A DNA stretch of 64,000 nt from Nocardia aurantia (GCF_009604425.1 NZ_WEGI01000004.1:186001-250000), one strand, 5' to 3'. Positions 1-9,166 are shown, numbered from the stretch's first letter. Numbers and translations: made by a program. The notes: a model not told the origin generated them from the letters alone.

Positions 1-744
1 AGTGCCGGTGGTCAAGCCGGTCCCGGCGGCTCGGGGAGCGCCGGTGGACAAGCCGGTCCCGGCGGCCCGGGTGGGCCGGACGGAGGGGCTGCTCCGGGCG
101 TGCCTGGGAACGCGGCTCCCGGTGATTCGGAAGCACCCGATCGCGGTGACGCTCCAGAGGGTGACGGGACATCCGGCGGCCCGGCGGTTCCTGGCGCACC
201 CGGAACTCCGGCCGGCCCGGCGACGCCCGACGGACCCGGCGCACCGAACGCCACGGACAGCACCGGTCGGAGTCCTGGTGTGCCGGGTGGACTTCCCGGT
301 GCGGGAGGTGACGGACAGCAGCCGCAGCCGGCCGGTGATGGCAAGCCGGGCAACGGAACCGGTGGGCCGCGCGGGTCCGATGGATCCGACGACGAGGTGG
401 TGGCGTTGCTGCGTGCGAGCAGCTCGGGATACACCTGGGCGGCCGCCACCATCGGATCGATGGGTCAGGCCGACCTGCAGTTGAACAGCGGACAGGCGGT
501 CATGCCGATCGGAGGCTTCGGCGGTGGCGATCCGTCACCCACCCTGGAGCAGTTCCAGCAGTACGTTGCTACGGGCCGCATCCACTACTTCGTGACGGAC
601 AACCGAGGTCCGGGCGGTGGCGGTCCCGGCCGCAACAAGGACTCGGCGTCGGCGAAGATCAGCCAGTGGGTCAAGGACCACTACATCGCGACCGCAGTGG
701 GGGACAGCGTGGTCTATGACCTCACCGCGACACGAATCCCCTAG
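1..744 (+). CDS. GT39-type membrane mannosyltransferase, 3' end only
   Basis: The reading frame is open from the first base and stops at 742-744, so only the last 247 codons are in the window. The first ~130 residues are a Gly/Pro/Ala-rich linker with repeated GQAGPGG-like blocks. The last ~110 residues form a compact domain with the motifs YTWAAATIGS, MPIGGFGG, LEQFQQYV and IHYFVTDN. This matches the C-terminal soluble domain of actinobacterial PMT/ArnT-like (family 39) glycosyltransferases, which normally follows a dozen membrane helices; those helices lie upstream of the window. Such enzymes move sugars from polyprenyl-phosphate donors outside the membrane. The acceptor cannot be inferred here. 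Family call fairly sure; exact role unknown. Confidence 0.75.
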   Translation, partial: SAGGQAGPGGSGSAGGQAGPGGPGGPDGGAAPGVPGNAAPGDSEAPDRGDAPEGDGTSGGPAVPGAPGTPAGPATPDGPGAPNATDSTGRSPGVPGGLPGAGGDGQQPQPAGDGKPGNGTGGPRGSDGSDDEVVALLRASSSGYTWAAATIGSMGQADLQLNSGQAVMPIGGFGGGDPSPTLEQFQQYVATGRIHYFVTDNRGPGGGGPGRNKDSASAKISQWVKDHYIATAVGDSVVYDLTATRIP

Positions 745-747
745 CCG

Positions 748-1030
748 ACACGAATCCGGTCGCGCTCGAGGCGATGTGGCCGCATGCTCCTCGACGGCCG
801 GTACGACCACACGGTGGGCCGGTCCACTACGTCGTGACCGACAACGGAGGGCCCCGGTGGTGGCGATCCTGGGCGGAACAAGGATTCGGCCGTGCCGAAG
901 ATCGGTTGATGTCGACGATCGCCAGGCCACCGTCGGTGAGGCAGAGCGGTACACGACTTCACTGTGTGTCGTACCTCTTGGCCGACCGCGAATCCGGTCG
1001 GACTCGAGGTGGTGTCGCCCGTGTGCACTT
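748..1030 (+). pseudogene. decayed tandem copy of the glycosyltransferase tail
   Basis: About 240 bases after the end of the upstream glycosyltransferase, its 3' sequence reappears in degraded form. At 823 the DNA reads as VHYVVTDNGGP, echoing IHYFVTDNRGP at 581, and the following stretch still aligns with indels. At 990 the words GAATCCGGTCG and CTCGAGG repeat those at 752-770. The offsets are 242 and 238 bases, so this is one duplicated segment with small indels. No reading frame keeps the full domain, so it is a remnant and not a gene. Confidence 0.6.
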
Positions 1031-1219
1031 CGAGCACGCGGGCGATACCACCTCGAAGGCGAGAAGCATGCGGTGACGCCGGACTGCTCAGCGCGAACAA
1101 GCCGACGGGATCGCCAAGGGGATCGATGGGCGGCACCACTGCTCAGGACCCGACGGGTGCGCCGGCCCATCGGCGCCGACCGAGAGCCGGTTGTACGCGC
1201 CGCACCGGATCCGTCGGAG

Positions 1220-1790
1220 TCGGCTGGGTCTGCGGCGCGCCGCGATGCACAGAGCCGGCGGGTACGAGTGTCGGATCTGCCGGGGCAGCGTGCGCGGCTC
1301 GCCGGAGGTTGGCGGCGGGTGCGGTGTGCGGGGTCTGCCGGGATTGGCGCCGGGTGCGGCTGCCGGGTCTGCTGGGGCAGCGTGCCCGACCCGAGGGGGT
1401 TGGCGGTGGGTGCGGTGTGCCGGGTCTGCCGGGGTTGGCGCCGAATGTGGCTGCCGGGTCTGCTGGGGCAGCGTGCCCGACCTGCGGGGGTTGGCGGCAG
1501 GTGCGGTGTGTCGGTCTGCCGGGGTTGGCGGTAGGTCCGGGTATCGGGTCTGCGGGGGTTGGCGGTGGGTGCGGGTGTCGGGTCTGCGGTGGGTGCGGTG
1601 TGTCGGGTCTACCGGGGTTGGCGGTGGGGGCGGGTGCCGGACCCACCGAGGGTTGGCGGCAGGTGCGGCATGCCGGGTCCGTCGGGTCTGCGGGGTTGGC
1701 GGTGGGTGCGGGTGCCGGACCCACCGGGGGCGGCGGCGGGAGCGGCGTGCCGGGCTTGCCAGGGCGGCCGCGGGTGTGGCGGGCTGGATC
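1220..1790. repeat. GC-rich tandem repeat, 91-bp period
   Basis: A block starting GGCGGcGGGTGCGGTGTG recurs at 1311, 1402 and 1493, exactly 91 bases apart. The first two copies are nearly identical over their whole length (sharing GGGTCTGCTGGGGCAGCGTG); the third diverges after ~45 bases, and a half copy precedes 1311. Shorter TTGGCGGTGGGTGCGG units continue to 1790. 91 is not a multiple of three, so a reading frame would rotate from copy to copy, which argues against coding. The block separates the glycosyltransferase from the convergent pnkp stop. Confidence 0.75.
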
Positions 1791-1794
1791 GGGC

Positions 1795-4365
1795 TCAGAG
1801 GCGGGGGTCGATCGGTTCGGATTCCAGGGCGAGGATCGCGAAGACGGCCTCGTGGATGCGCCACAGGGGGTCGCCCGCGACGAGGCGGTCCAGTGCTTCC
1901 AGGCCCAGGGCGTATTCGCGCAGTGCCAGGGAGCGTTTGCGGCCCAGGCCGCGGGCGCGTAGGCGGGCGAGGTTGGCGGGGTGCCGGTACTCGGGGCCGT
2001 AGATGATCCGGAGGTATTCCGGGCCACGGCATTTCACGCCGGGCTGCACGAGACGGTTACTGCGCGTGGCGGTTCCGTGTACAAGGGCATCGGCGGGTTT
2101 GACCACCATGCCTTCGCCGCCCGCGGTGGTGAGGGTGGACCACCAGGTGGTGGCTGCCGCTTCGCTGTCGGCATCCCCGAGGTCGACCACCACTCGCGCG
2201 GTCGGTGTGAACAGGTCCGGGTCCGCGGTGACCAGGGTGTCGAGCCGCTCGAGGTGCCAGAGGTGTTCGCGGACAGCGTAGTTGGCGCCCTCGCCGGCCA
2301 AGATCTGGAAGGGGGCCAGGCGCACACCCGCCAGGCCGTCGACGGGCCAGCAGTAGCGGCCGTAGGCGGCGGTGAAGGCGTCGGCGTCCGCGCGCCGGGC
2401 CGTGGTGCGGGCGGCGAGTTCGCCGACGTCCACGCCCCGGGCGGCGGTGGCCGCGAGCACCGATTCGGCGGCGTTCAATGCGGTCCGGGCGGCGGCGCCG
2501 ACGGCGGCGTACTGCTCGCGTAGCAGTCCCATCGCCTTCGCCGACCAGGGCAGCAACTCGGCGTCCAGGACCAGCCAGGAGGTGTCCAGTGCCGTGAACA
2601 GGCCGGCACTCTCGGCGGCGGCGCGAACTCGGGACAGGATGGCCTCCGTGAGTGCCGGATCGTCGAAGAACGGGCGGCCGGTGCGGGTGTAGAGGGCGCC
2701 GGTGGTGCCGTCGTCGACGCCGAAGCGGTCTCGGGCGGCCTCGGCGGTCCGCGCGAGCACGACGATCGCCCGGGAGCCCATGTGCTTCTCCTCGCACACC
2801 ACCGTCGTCACGCCCTCGGAGCGGAAGTAGTCGAACGCCTGGGCGGGATGCTCCAGGAGATCGTCGGAACCCGAGGTGGCGCACGGCGACATGGTCGGTG
2901 GCAGGTGGACCAGCCAGCGCGGGTCGACGGCGTACCGGCTCATGACCTCCAGTGCGGCGCCGGCGTTCTCCTCCTGGACGCTCACCCGGCCCAGGTGCCC
3001 GGTCTCCACCACGCGGCGGCCGATCACATCGTCCAGGTCGAGCACGCCGGGGTCGCCGTGCCGGACGCCGTCCACCCCGCTCGATGTCAGCGGGCGCACC
3101 GGTTCGTACCAGACCTGCCGGGCAGGCACGGAGATCGGTTCGCGCTCCGGATAACGCAGCGCGGTCAGGCGGCCGCCGAACACCACGCCGGTGTCCAGGC
3201 ACAGGGTGTTGTTCACCCAGTGCAGGTCCGCGACGGGAGTGTGGCCGTACAGGACGGTGGCGCGACCGCGGTACTCCTCGGCCCACGGATACCGCACCGG
3301 CAGGCCGTATTCGTCCGTCTCCCCGGTGGTTTCGCCGTACATCGCGAACGAGCGCACCCGGCCGGAAGCGCGGCCGTGGTACTCCTGCTTCAGGCCGGCG
3401 TGCGCGACCACCAGGTTGCCGCCGTCGAGTACGTAGTGGCTGAGCAGGCCGTGACAGAAGTCGCGGGCCACGGCGCGGAACTCCGCGGACTCCGCGGCCA
3501 GCTGCGCCAGTGACTCGGCCAGGCCGTGCGCCACGGTGACCTTGCGGCCGTCCAGCGCGCGAACGAGCTTGTTCTCGTGATTTCCGGTGACGCACAAGGC
3601 ATTTCCGGCGGAAACCATACCCATCACCAGGCGCAACACACCCGGGGTGTCGGGCCCGCGGTCGACCAGATCGCCGACGAACACCGCGGTGCGACCGTCG
3701 GGATGCCGCGCGTCGACCGGCCGGCCGCTGTCGTCCCGGTGCACTCGATAGCCGAGTGTGCCGAGCAGGTCCTCCAACTCGGCGCGGCAGCCGTGCACAT
3801 CGCCGATGATGTCGAACGGGCCGGTCAACTCGCGCTTGTCGGTCCAGGACTTCTCGTCGACCACGGTGGCGGCCTCGATCTCGTCGACCCCGCGCAGCAC
3901 GTAGACCCGGCGGAAACCTTCCCGTTCCAGGCCGCGCAGGCTGCGGCGCAGGTCGCGCTGGTGCCGGGCGACGACATGATCGGTGAGGTGGCTGCGTTCG
4001 GGCCGTAGTGCGTTGCGCTGCAGGCACACCCGGTCCGGGACGTCGAGCACGATCGCCACCGGTAGCACGTCGTGTTCCCGCGCGACCCGGATGAGCTCCT
4101 GCCGGGACCTCGCCTGCACGTTGGTGGCGTCGACGACGGTGCGCAGGCCGCGGCGCAGCCGCACCCCGGCGATGTGGTGCAGCAGCGCGAACGCCTCGTC
4201 CGTGGCCGACTGATCGTTCTCGTCGTCGCTGACGATGCCGCGGCAGGTGTCCGACGACACGATCGCCGTGGGCCGGAAGTGCTTGCGCGCGAACGTGGAT
4301 TTACCCGAGCCGGTACTGCCGACCAGGGCCACCAGGCACAGTTCGGGAATGGACAGTTCGGTCAT
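1795..4365 (-). CDS. pnkp: Bacterial polynucleotide kinase-phosphatase-ligase Pnkp (RNA repair)
   Basis: 856 residues, close to the ~870 of characterised bacterial Pnkp. Three modules lie in the known order. The N-terminal 5'-kinase has the P-loop GSTGSGKS at residues 16-23. The central metallophosphoesterase (2',3' end healing) has GDVHG at 188-192, GDLVDRG at 231-237 and GNHE at 261-264. The C-terminal adenylyltransferase/ligase-like module has KHMGSR with the nucleotidyl lysine at about residue 527. Pnkp heals and seals cleaved RNA together with Hen1. Its ATG overlaps the stop of hen1 as ATGA, so the pair is translationally coupled. All key motifs are present; it should be an active enzyme acting on cytoplasmic RNA. 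Confidence 0.95.
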   Translation of the reverse strand: MTELSIPELCLVALVGSTGSGKSTFARKHFRPTAIVSSDTCRGIVSDDENDQSATDEAFALLHHIAGVRLRRGLRTVVDATNVQARSRQELIRVAREHDVLPVAIVLDVPDRVCLQRNALRPERSHLTDHVVARHQRDLRRSLRGLEREGFRRVYVLRGVDEIEAATVVDEKSWTDKRELTGPFDIIGDVHGCRAELEDLLGTLGYRVHRDDSGRPVDARHPDGRTAVFVGDLVDRGPDTPGVLRLVMGMVSAGNALCVTGNHENKLVRALDGRKVTVAHGLAESLAQLAAESAEFRAVARDFCHGLLSHYVLDGGNLVVAHAGLKQEYHGRASGRVRSFAMYGETTGETDEYGLPVRYPWAEEYRGRATVLYGHTPVADLHWVNNTLCLDTGVVFGGRLTALRYPEREPISVPARQVWYEPVRPLTSSGVDGVRHGDPGVLDLDDVIGRRVVETGHLGRVSVQEENAGAALEVMSRYAVDPRWLVHLPPTMSPCATSGSDDLLEHPAQAFDYFRSEGVTTVVCEEKHMGSRAIVVLARTAEAARDRFGVDDGTTGALYTRTGRPFFDDPALTEAILSRVRAAAESAGLFTALDTSWLVLDAELLPWSAKAMGLLREQYAAVGAAARTALNAAESVLAATAARGVDVGELAARTTARRADADAFTAAYGRYCWPVDGLAGVRLAPFQILAGEGANYAVREHLWHLERLDTLVTADPDLFTPTARVVVDLGDADSEAAATTWWSTLTTAGGEGMVVKPADALVHGTATRSNRLVQPGVKCRGPEYLRIIYGPEYRHPANLARLRARGLGRKRSLALREYALGLEALDRLVAGDPLWRIHEAVFAILALESEPIDPRL

Positions 4366-6086
4366 CGCCGCGCCTCCTCTGCTGCCGCGTCGTGCGGCGC
4401 GGCGGGTTCGGATGTGCCGAACACCGCCAACTGGGTCGGCGGTCCGAGCTCCGGATCCGCGGGACCGACCGGCTCGAACCGCACCGAATAGCCGTAGTTG
4501 CGGGCGACACTCGTCGCCCAGTTCGTGAATTCCGCCCGGCTCCATTCGAATCGGTGATCCGAATGCCGGAAGCTGCCCGCGGACAGCCCTTCGTACAGCG
4601 AGTTGTACTCGCCGTTGGGGGTGGTGACCACCACGGTCGCGGGCTTGGCCGCACCGAACACCGAGTGCGCCAGCGCGGGCAGTCGCGGTGGATCGATGTG
4701 CTCGATCACCTCCATGAGCACGGCGGCGTCGTAACCGCGCAGCGCGGCGTCGGTGTAGGTCAGCGCGCCCTGGCGGAGCTGGATCCGGTGGGCGAGCGCA
4801 CCCGGCAGCCGATCGAGGCGCCGCCGCGCGATCTGCAGTGCTCGCGTCGACACGTCCACTCCGACGATCTCCTCGAACATGTTGTCGGCCAGCAGATCTC
4901 GCAGTAGGAGACCCTCGCCGCACCCGAGATCCAGTACCCGTCGGGCCCCGGCGGCGCGGAGGGTGCTCACCACCGCCCGCCGCCGCAGCACCGCCAGCGA
5001 CGGCGGTGCCACAGCGGCCTGCGCGTCGGCCGGAAGCGGTCGTATGCGGTCGGAGCGAGGCGCGTCGGCCGGTTTCGCATCGGCTCGCGGAGCCGACCGG
5101 GAGGACGAAAGCTGCTCCGCAGCAGACGATTCCGTGCCGACCATGGCCGCGCCGGCCCGAGTGACCGTCGATCGGACCGCTGCGACATCCGCCTCCAGCG
5201 GACGTCGCCCGGCCTCGCCGGGCCCGACATCGGCCGGGCTCGCGGCTCCGGAGTCGGCAGCGGCGGCCGAGCAGTCGTCGGACTGGTCGGCGGTATCCAC
5301 GTCGTCGACCGCATCCAGCTCCTCGGGTGCGGCGTCGTCGATCTCGGCGAGCCGGGCGAGGGCGGTGCGGACCAGGGACTGGCGGCGGGCCAGATAGCGA
5401 CGGGTGATCCAGTCGCGTTCCGGATGGGCCGGAAGCCAGTTCGCGCCCGCCCGCAGCAGCTTGTCGATCTCGTCGGCGGCGAGCCAGTAGTGCTTGCCAC
5501 CGTCGAGGACGGGAAGCAGGACGTACAGATGGTTCAGGGCGTCGGCGAGCCGCAGGGTGCCCGTCAGTTCCAGCCGCAGGTAGTGGGAATCGCCCCAGTC
5601 GGGGAACGCGGGATCCAGCGGGACGGGTGTGGCCGTGACCGACCAGCCCAGCGGTGCGAACATTCGCTCGGCGCGGTCGGGACCGCCCTTGCACGGGACG
5701 GCCGGCAGTTCGATACGCAGGGGAAGGGCCGTGTCCGGCAACTCGGGACGCAGGGCGCAACGGCCGTGCAGGGCACTGGAGAACACGGTGGAGATGGCGA
5801 CCGCCAGCAGCGACGAGGCCGCGTAGGGCCGGTCGTTGACGTACTGGGCCAGACTGAATTCGGGTGTGCCACGGGTCTTTCCGCGCACCAGCCGGACCGG
5901 GTCGATCTCCAGCAGCAGCGCCGCGGTACAGCGCTGTGCGGTGGCCTCGGGATAGAGCACGTGCGCGGTGCCGTACGACTGATCGAACACCTGCGCCCGG
6001 TCCGGGTGTTTGTGCAACAGGTACCCGAGATCCGTTGCCGCCCAAGCGGCATTGTCGGGCCGGAGGCAGGTGATGGTCAACAGCAT
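4362..6086 (-). CDS. hen1: 3'-terminal RNA ribose 2'-O-methyltransferase Hen1
   Basis: 574 residues. The N-terminal ~250 residues are the bacterial Hen1 domain that binds and activates Pnkp. A long Ala/Asp/Ser-rich linker spans about 255-355. The C-terminal methyltransferase has VLDLGCGEG near 382-390 and EVIEHIDPPR near 459, the metal-binding E-x-x-E/H pattern typical of Hen1. The enzyme methylates the 2'-OH at the 3' end of damaged RNA before ligation, so the repaired RNA resists re-cleavage at that position. It is the first gene of a two-gene operon overlapping pnkp by four bases. The ATG at 6086 has no clear Shine-Dalgarno but a possible promoter immediately before it. Confidence 0.93.
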   Translation of the reverse strand: MLLTITCLRPDNAAWAATDLGYLLHKHPDRAQVFDQSYGTAHVLYPEATAQRCTAALLLEIDPVRLVRGKTRGTPEFSLAQYVNDRPYAASSLLAVAISTVFSSALHGRCALRPELPDTALPLRIELPAVPCKGGPDRAERMFAPLGWSVTATPVPLDPAFPDWGDSHYLRLELTGTLRLADALNHLYVLLPVLDGGKHYWLAADEIDKLLRAGANWLPAHPERDWITRRYLARRQSLVRTALARLAEIDDAAPEELDAVDDVDTADQSDDCSAAAADSGAASPADVGPGEAGRRPLEADVAAVRSTVTRAGAAMVGTESSAAEQLSSSRSAPRADAKPADAPRSDRIRPLPADAQAAVAPPSLAVLRRRAVVSTLRAAGARRVLDLGCGEGLLLRDLLADNMFEEIVGVDVSTRALQIARRRLDRLPGALAHRIQLRQGALTYTDAALRGYDAAVLMEVIEHIDPPRLPALAHSVFGAAKPATVVVTTPNGEYNSLYEGLSAGSFRHSDHRFEWSRAEFTNWATSVARNYGYSVRFEPVGPADPELGPPTQLAVFGTSEPAAPHDAAAEEARR

Positions 6087-6092
6087 GCCGTG

Positions 6093-6122
6093 ATCGTCAC
6101 CCGGGACCGGCGAGTGCGGCAA
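6093..6122 (-). promoter_or_regulatory. candidate hen1-pnkp promoter, possibly leaderless
   Basis: Read on the minus strand: TTGCCG (6122-6117), an 18-bp spacer, GACGAT (6098-6093), then six bases to the hen1 ATG. There is no Shine-Dalgarno between the -10-like hexamer and the start codon. Confidence 0.4.
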
Positions 6123-6186
6123 GCTATTTCCGGTTCCCGCACCCGCTGCCGGGAAACTCGCGGCGCCCGGGACCACGGGAGTGCGG

Positions 6187-6756
6187 TCAGACCGCCGTCC
6201 CGAGCGGAGCCAGGCGGTCGAAGACCGCGGTCGCGGGCTGATACAGCTGGACCGAACGCAATTCGTGCACGTGCAGGTGACCGTCCAGTCGCCGCACCGC
6301 CCAGTTCGGTGGCACATTGCGGCGGCGGGCGGCGTACGCGGTCATCAGGTCGCGGGCGAGTTGCGGTGGCGGCACGCGGTAGGCGGCGCGGCGGTGCAGG
6401 ATCAGCACCAGCACGTGTTCCGGTGGGGCGTCGAGATCGGCCGGGTCGCCCAGCAATCGGAACGAGCGCGCCGCGATGGGGGTTTCGAGATCACTGCCGA
6501 GGAATTCGGTTATCGCGCTGGGTGATTCGGCGGTGGCGACGAGCCGCGGCACCAGTTCGGGAGCCGGGTGCGGGGTTTCCGGACCCCTGGCGCGCAGCGG
6601 TTCGTGCCGGGCGACCAGGTCGGCGAACGCGTCCCGCAGCCCCACGGCATACAGGTAACCGGTGCAGCGCAGGGCGAAGGAGGTGGTGATGCCGTGGTGT
6701 GACGGTGCGGCCGACCGCGGGGCGGGGGCCACCGCGGCGGCGCTGCGGAGCTCCAT
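6187..6756 (-). CDS. Hypothetical protein, weakly condensation-domain-like
   Basis: 189 residues from the ATG at 6756; a purine-rich GAGG lies ~11 bases upstream. I do not recognise a defined family. The segment around residues 28-55 (LYAVGLRDAFADLVARHEPLRAR) resembles the first helix of NRPS condensation/acyltransferase folds, where a similar phrase precedes the catalytic HHxxxD. No HHxxxDG follows; the nearest is LHRRAAYR. At half the usual domain length it could be a degenerate or truncated acyltransferase-like protein. It lies 100 bases upstream of hen1 on the same strand, but nothing ties it to RNA repair. Function unknown. Confidence 0.5.
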   Translation of the reverse strand: MELRSAAAVAPAPRSAAPSHHGITTSFALRCTGYLYAVGLRDAFADLVARHEPLRARGPETPHPAPELVPRLVATAESPSAITEFLGSDLETPIAARSFRLLGDPADLDAPPEHVLVLILHRRAAYRVPPPQLARDLMTAYAARRRNVPPNWAVRRLDGHLHVHELRSVQLYQPATAVFDRLAPLGTAV

Positions 6757-7057
6757 GTTCGTCCAATCCTCATCGGCGTCCCAACCGGTTTCGTCGTCGG
6801 GAGTGGTGCGGAGCCTATACCTCGGAAGTGGGTTAAGCGGATGTGTTTCATTCTTATTGAGTGGACTCACGAATCGGCAGGTCAGACCCTTTGTCCACGG
6901 TGTGGTAGCTAGTGTTTCACTGTGTGCCACTGGCGGATTGCGGCCATGCGGACCGGCCGTGTTGACGCTGCTGTTGTCGGCCGGGCCGTGTAGGTTCGCC
7001 CCGGCGGCCCGGCGGGGTCGCCGAACGGATGTGCAACGACATCGAGGAGGAGCGCGA
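6757..7057. promoter_or_regulatory. divergent intergenic region upstream of the FKBP gene
   Basis: About 300 bases without a gene between divergent coding regions. On the minus strand TAGGCT (6817-6812) could be the -10 of the small gene ending at 6187. A relatively AT-rich stretch at 6830-6865 (GGTTAAGC, TTCATTCTTATTGAG) may hold promoter elements. No convincing palindrome was found. Confidence 0.35.
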
Positions 7058-7621
7058 ATGCGCGGAGTGGGCAGGATCGGATCGGTCGCGGCGGCGATGG
7101 TCGCGACGGCGGTACTGGCCGGGTGTGGCAGCAGCGGCGATTCGTCGACGACGTCGGCGACGGGCGCCGGCGCGACCGCCGCGCAATCGCAGGGCGCCGC
7201 CGGCCACGGCCGCGCCTGCACCGCCGACGACGTCAAGGTCGACGGTGGCTTCGGGGCGGCGCCGAAGATCACGCTGCCCGGCGACTGCGATCCGCCCGCC
7301 AACCTGATCACCAAGGACCTCGTCACCGGCACCGGGCCAGGGGCCGAGGCGGGTCAGCAACTGCTCATGAACTACTCGCTGGTCACCTGGTCGGACAAGC
7401 AGAAGCTGGACAGCTCCTTCGACCGCGGCCAGCCGTTCCCGCTGACCCTCGGCGCGGGCATGGTCATCCAGGGCTGGGACAAAGGGTTGACGGGTATCCA
7501 GCAGGGCGCCCGGCGCCTGCTGATCGTGCCGCCGCAGCTCGGTTACGGCCAGGGTGGCAACGGTGTGAAGCCCAACGAGACGCTGGTCTTCGTGACCGAT
7601 GCGGTCAAGGTCGGCGGCTAG
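7058..7621 (+). CDS. FKBP-type peptidyl-prolyl cis-trans isomerase lipoprotein
   Basis: 187 residues. The N-terminus has a basic start, a hydrophobic helix and the lipobox LAGC with Cys near residue 23, so it should be a lipoprotein anchored outside the membrane. A Ser/Thr/Ala-rich spacer leads to a C-terminal FKBP domain with GTGPGAEAGQ, FDRGQPFPLTLGAGMVIQGWDKGL, GARRLLIVPPQLGYG and NETLVFVTDAV, containing the usual FKBP active-site pocket residues. It should catalyse proline isomerisation in secreted proteins. GAGGAGG at about 7043-7050 supports the ATG at 7058. It lies immediately upstream of trigger factor, another prolyl isomerase. Confidence 0.92.
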   Translation: MRGVGRIGSVAAAMVATAVLAGCGSSGDSSTTSATGAGATAAQSQGAAGHGRACTADDVKVDGGFGAAPKITLPGDCDPPANLITKDLVTGTGPGAEAGQQLLMNYSLVTWSDKQKLDSSFDRGQPFPLTLGAGMVIQGWDKGLTGIQQGARRLLIVPPQLGYGQGGNGVKPNETLVFVTDAVKVGG

Positions 7622-7771
7622 CCGCCGCCGCACGGCCCCCGGCCGGGAGTACCCGGGTCGGTCGACTAATCTGGTTCGGATGCGATCGGGGGGACCCTGA
7701 AGCCGACCGGACGATGTCGGCCGACCCACAGAACGTCAAACGGAAAAGTACAACGAACAAGGAGCATGTCC

Positions 7772-9166
7772 GTGAAGAGCACCGTCGAGCAGCTGAGCCC
7801 GACCCGGGTCCGCATCAACGTCGAGGTGCCCTTCGAGGAGCTGAAGCCGGACTTCGATCGGGCCTACAAGGCGCTGGCCAAGCAGGTCCGCATCCCCGGC
7901 TTCCGCCCGGGTAAGGCGCCCGCGCGACTGCTGGAGGCGCGGCTGGGCCGCGGCGCCATCCTCGAGCAGGTCGTCAACGACGCGCTGCCGGCCCGCTACA
8001 GCGAGGCCGTCTCCACCGCCGACGTGAAGGTGATCGGCCGCCCCGAGATCGAGATCACCAAGGTCGAGGACGGCTCGGAGCTGGCCTTCTCCGCCGAGGT
8101 CGACGTCCGCCCGGAGATCGCCCTGCCGGACTACAGCGCCATCGCCGTCACCGTCGACCCGATCGCGGTCGGCGACGAGGACATCGAGCAGCAGCTGCAG
8201 TCGCTGCGGCAGCGCTTCGGCACCCTGAAGAACGTCGAGCGCCCGGTCGCCGAGGGCGATTTCATCTCCATCGACCTCTCGGCCACCGTCGACGGCCAGG
8301 ACGTCGAGGAGGCCGCCACCACCGGCCTGTCGCACGAGGTCGGCTCCGGTCAGCTGATCGCGGGCCTGGACGAGGCCGTGACCGGCCTGTCCGCCGGCGA
8401 GTCGAAGGAGTTCACCTCCACCCTGGTCGCCGGTGAGCATGCCGGCAAGGATGCGGTCATCACCGTCACCGTGCAGTCGGTCAAGGAGCGTGAGCTGCCC
8501 GAGGCCGACGACGAATTCGCCCAGCTGGCAAGCGAATTCGACACCATCGACGAGCTGAAGACCGACCTGCGCGGCCGGGTCGAGCAGTCCAAGAAGGTCG
8601 AGCAGGCCGGCGAGATCCGCGACAAGGTGCTCGAGGCGTTGCTGGAGCAGACCGAGGTGCCGCTGCCGGAGGGCGCCGTGCAGGCCGAGGTCGACGCGGT
8701 CACCCACGACGCGGTGCACGGCTTCGACCACGACGAGGCCGCGTTCGCCGCCGCCCTGGCGGCCGAGGGCTCCTCCCGCGAGGAGTTCGACAAGGACGCC
8801 AAGGAGGCCGCCGAGAAGTCGGTGAAGACCCAGCTGCTGCTGGACGCGGTCGCCGAGGCGGAGCAGACCGAGGTCGGCCAGCAGGAGCTCACCGAGCGGA
8901 TCCTGTTCCAGGCGCAGCGGTACGGCCTGTCGCCCGAGCAGTTCCTGCAGCAGGTGCAGCAGGCCGGTCAGCTCGGCGCGATCTTCGCCGACGTCCGCCG
9001 CGGCAAGGCGCTCGCCGGCGTGGTCGGCCAGGCGACCGTCACCGACACCGAGGGCAACACCGTCGACACCGCGGAGATGTTCGGAGCCCTCGACGCTGAC
9101 GACGAGGCCGTCGAGATCGTCGACGACGAGTCGGCCGCGGAGCCCGCGGGGACGAGTGCGGAGTAA
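7772..9166 (+). CDS. tig: Trigger factor, ribosome-associated chaperone
   Basis: 464 residues starting [20 protein letters not shown], as in mycobacterial Tig. The GTG at 7772 is preferred to the in-frame ATG at 7766 because AAGGAG (7759-7764) is seven bases from the GTG and only one from the ATG. The ribosome-docking signature GFRPGKAP is at 43-50, the FKBP-like domain covers roughly 150-240 ([20 protein letters not shown]), and the helical chaperone arms follow. The C-terminus ends in an acidic tail. It binds near the polypeptide exit tunnel and shields nascent chains. It sits upstream of clpP1P2-clpX as in other actinobacteria. Confidence 0.97.
   Translation: MKSTVEQLSPTRVRINVEVPFEELKPDFDRAYKALAKQVRIPGFRPGKAPARLLEARLGRGAILEQVVNDALPARYSEAVSTADVKVIGRPEIEITKVEDGSELAFSAEVDVRPEIALPDYSAIAVTVDPIAVGDEDIEQQLQSLRQRFGTLKNVERPVAEGDFISIDLSATVDGQDVEEAATTGLSHEVGSGQLIAGLDEAVTGLSAGESKEFTSTLVAGEHAGKDAVITVTVQSVKERELPEADDEFAQLASEFDTIDELKTDLRGRVEQSKKVEQAGEIRDKVLEALLEQTEVPLPEGAVQAEVDAVTHDAVHGFDHDEAAFAAALAAEGSSREEFDKDAKEAAEKSVKTQLLLDAVAEAEQTEVGQQELTERILFQAQRYGLSPEQFLQQVQQAGQLGAIFADVRRGKALAGVVGQATVTDTEGNTVDTAEMFGALDADDEAVEIVDDESAAEPAGTSAE

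Noticed and set aside
1143..2027. Long proline-rich frame on the minus strand across the 91-bp repeat
   Set aside because: The repeat period is not a multiple of three, the frame runs into pnkp in another frame, and several other frames over the same repeat are also open, as expected in GC-rich DNA.
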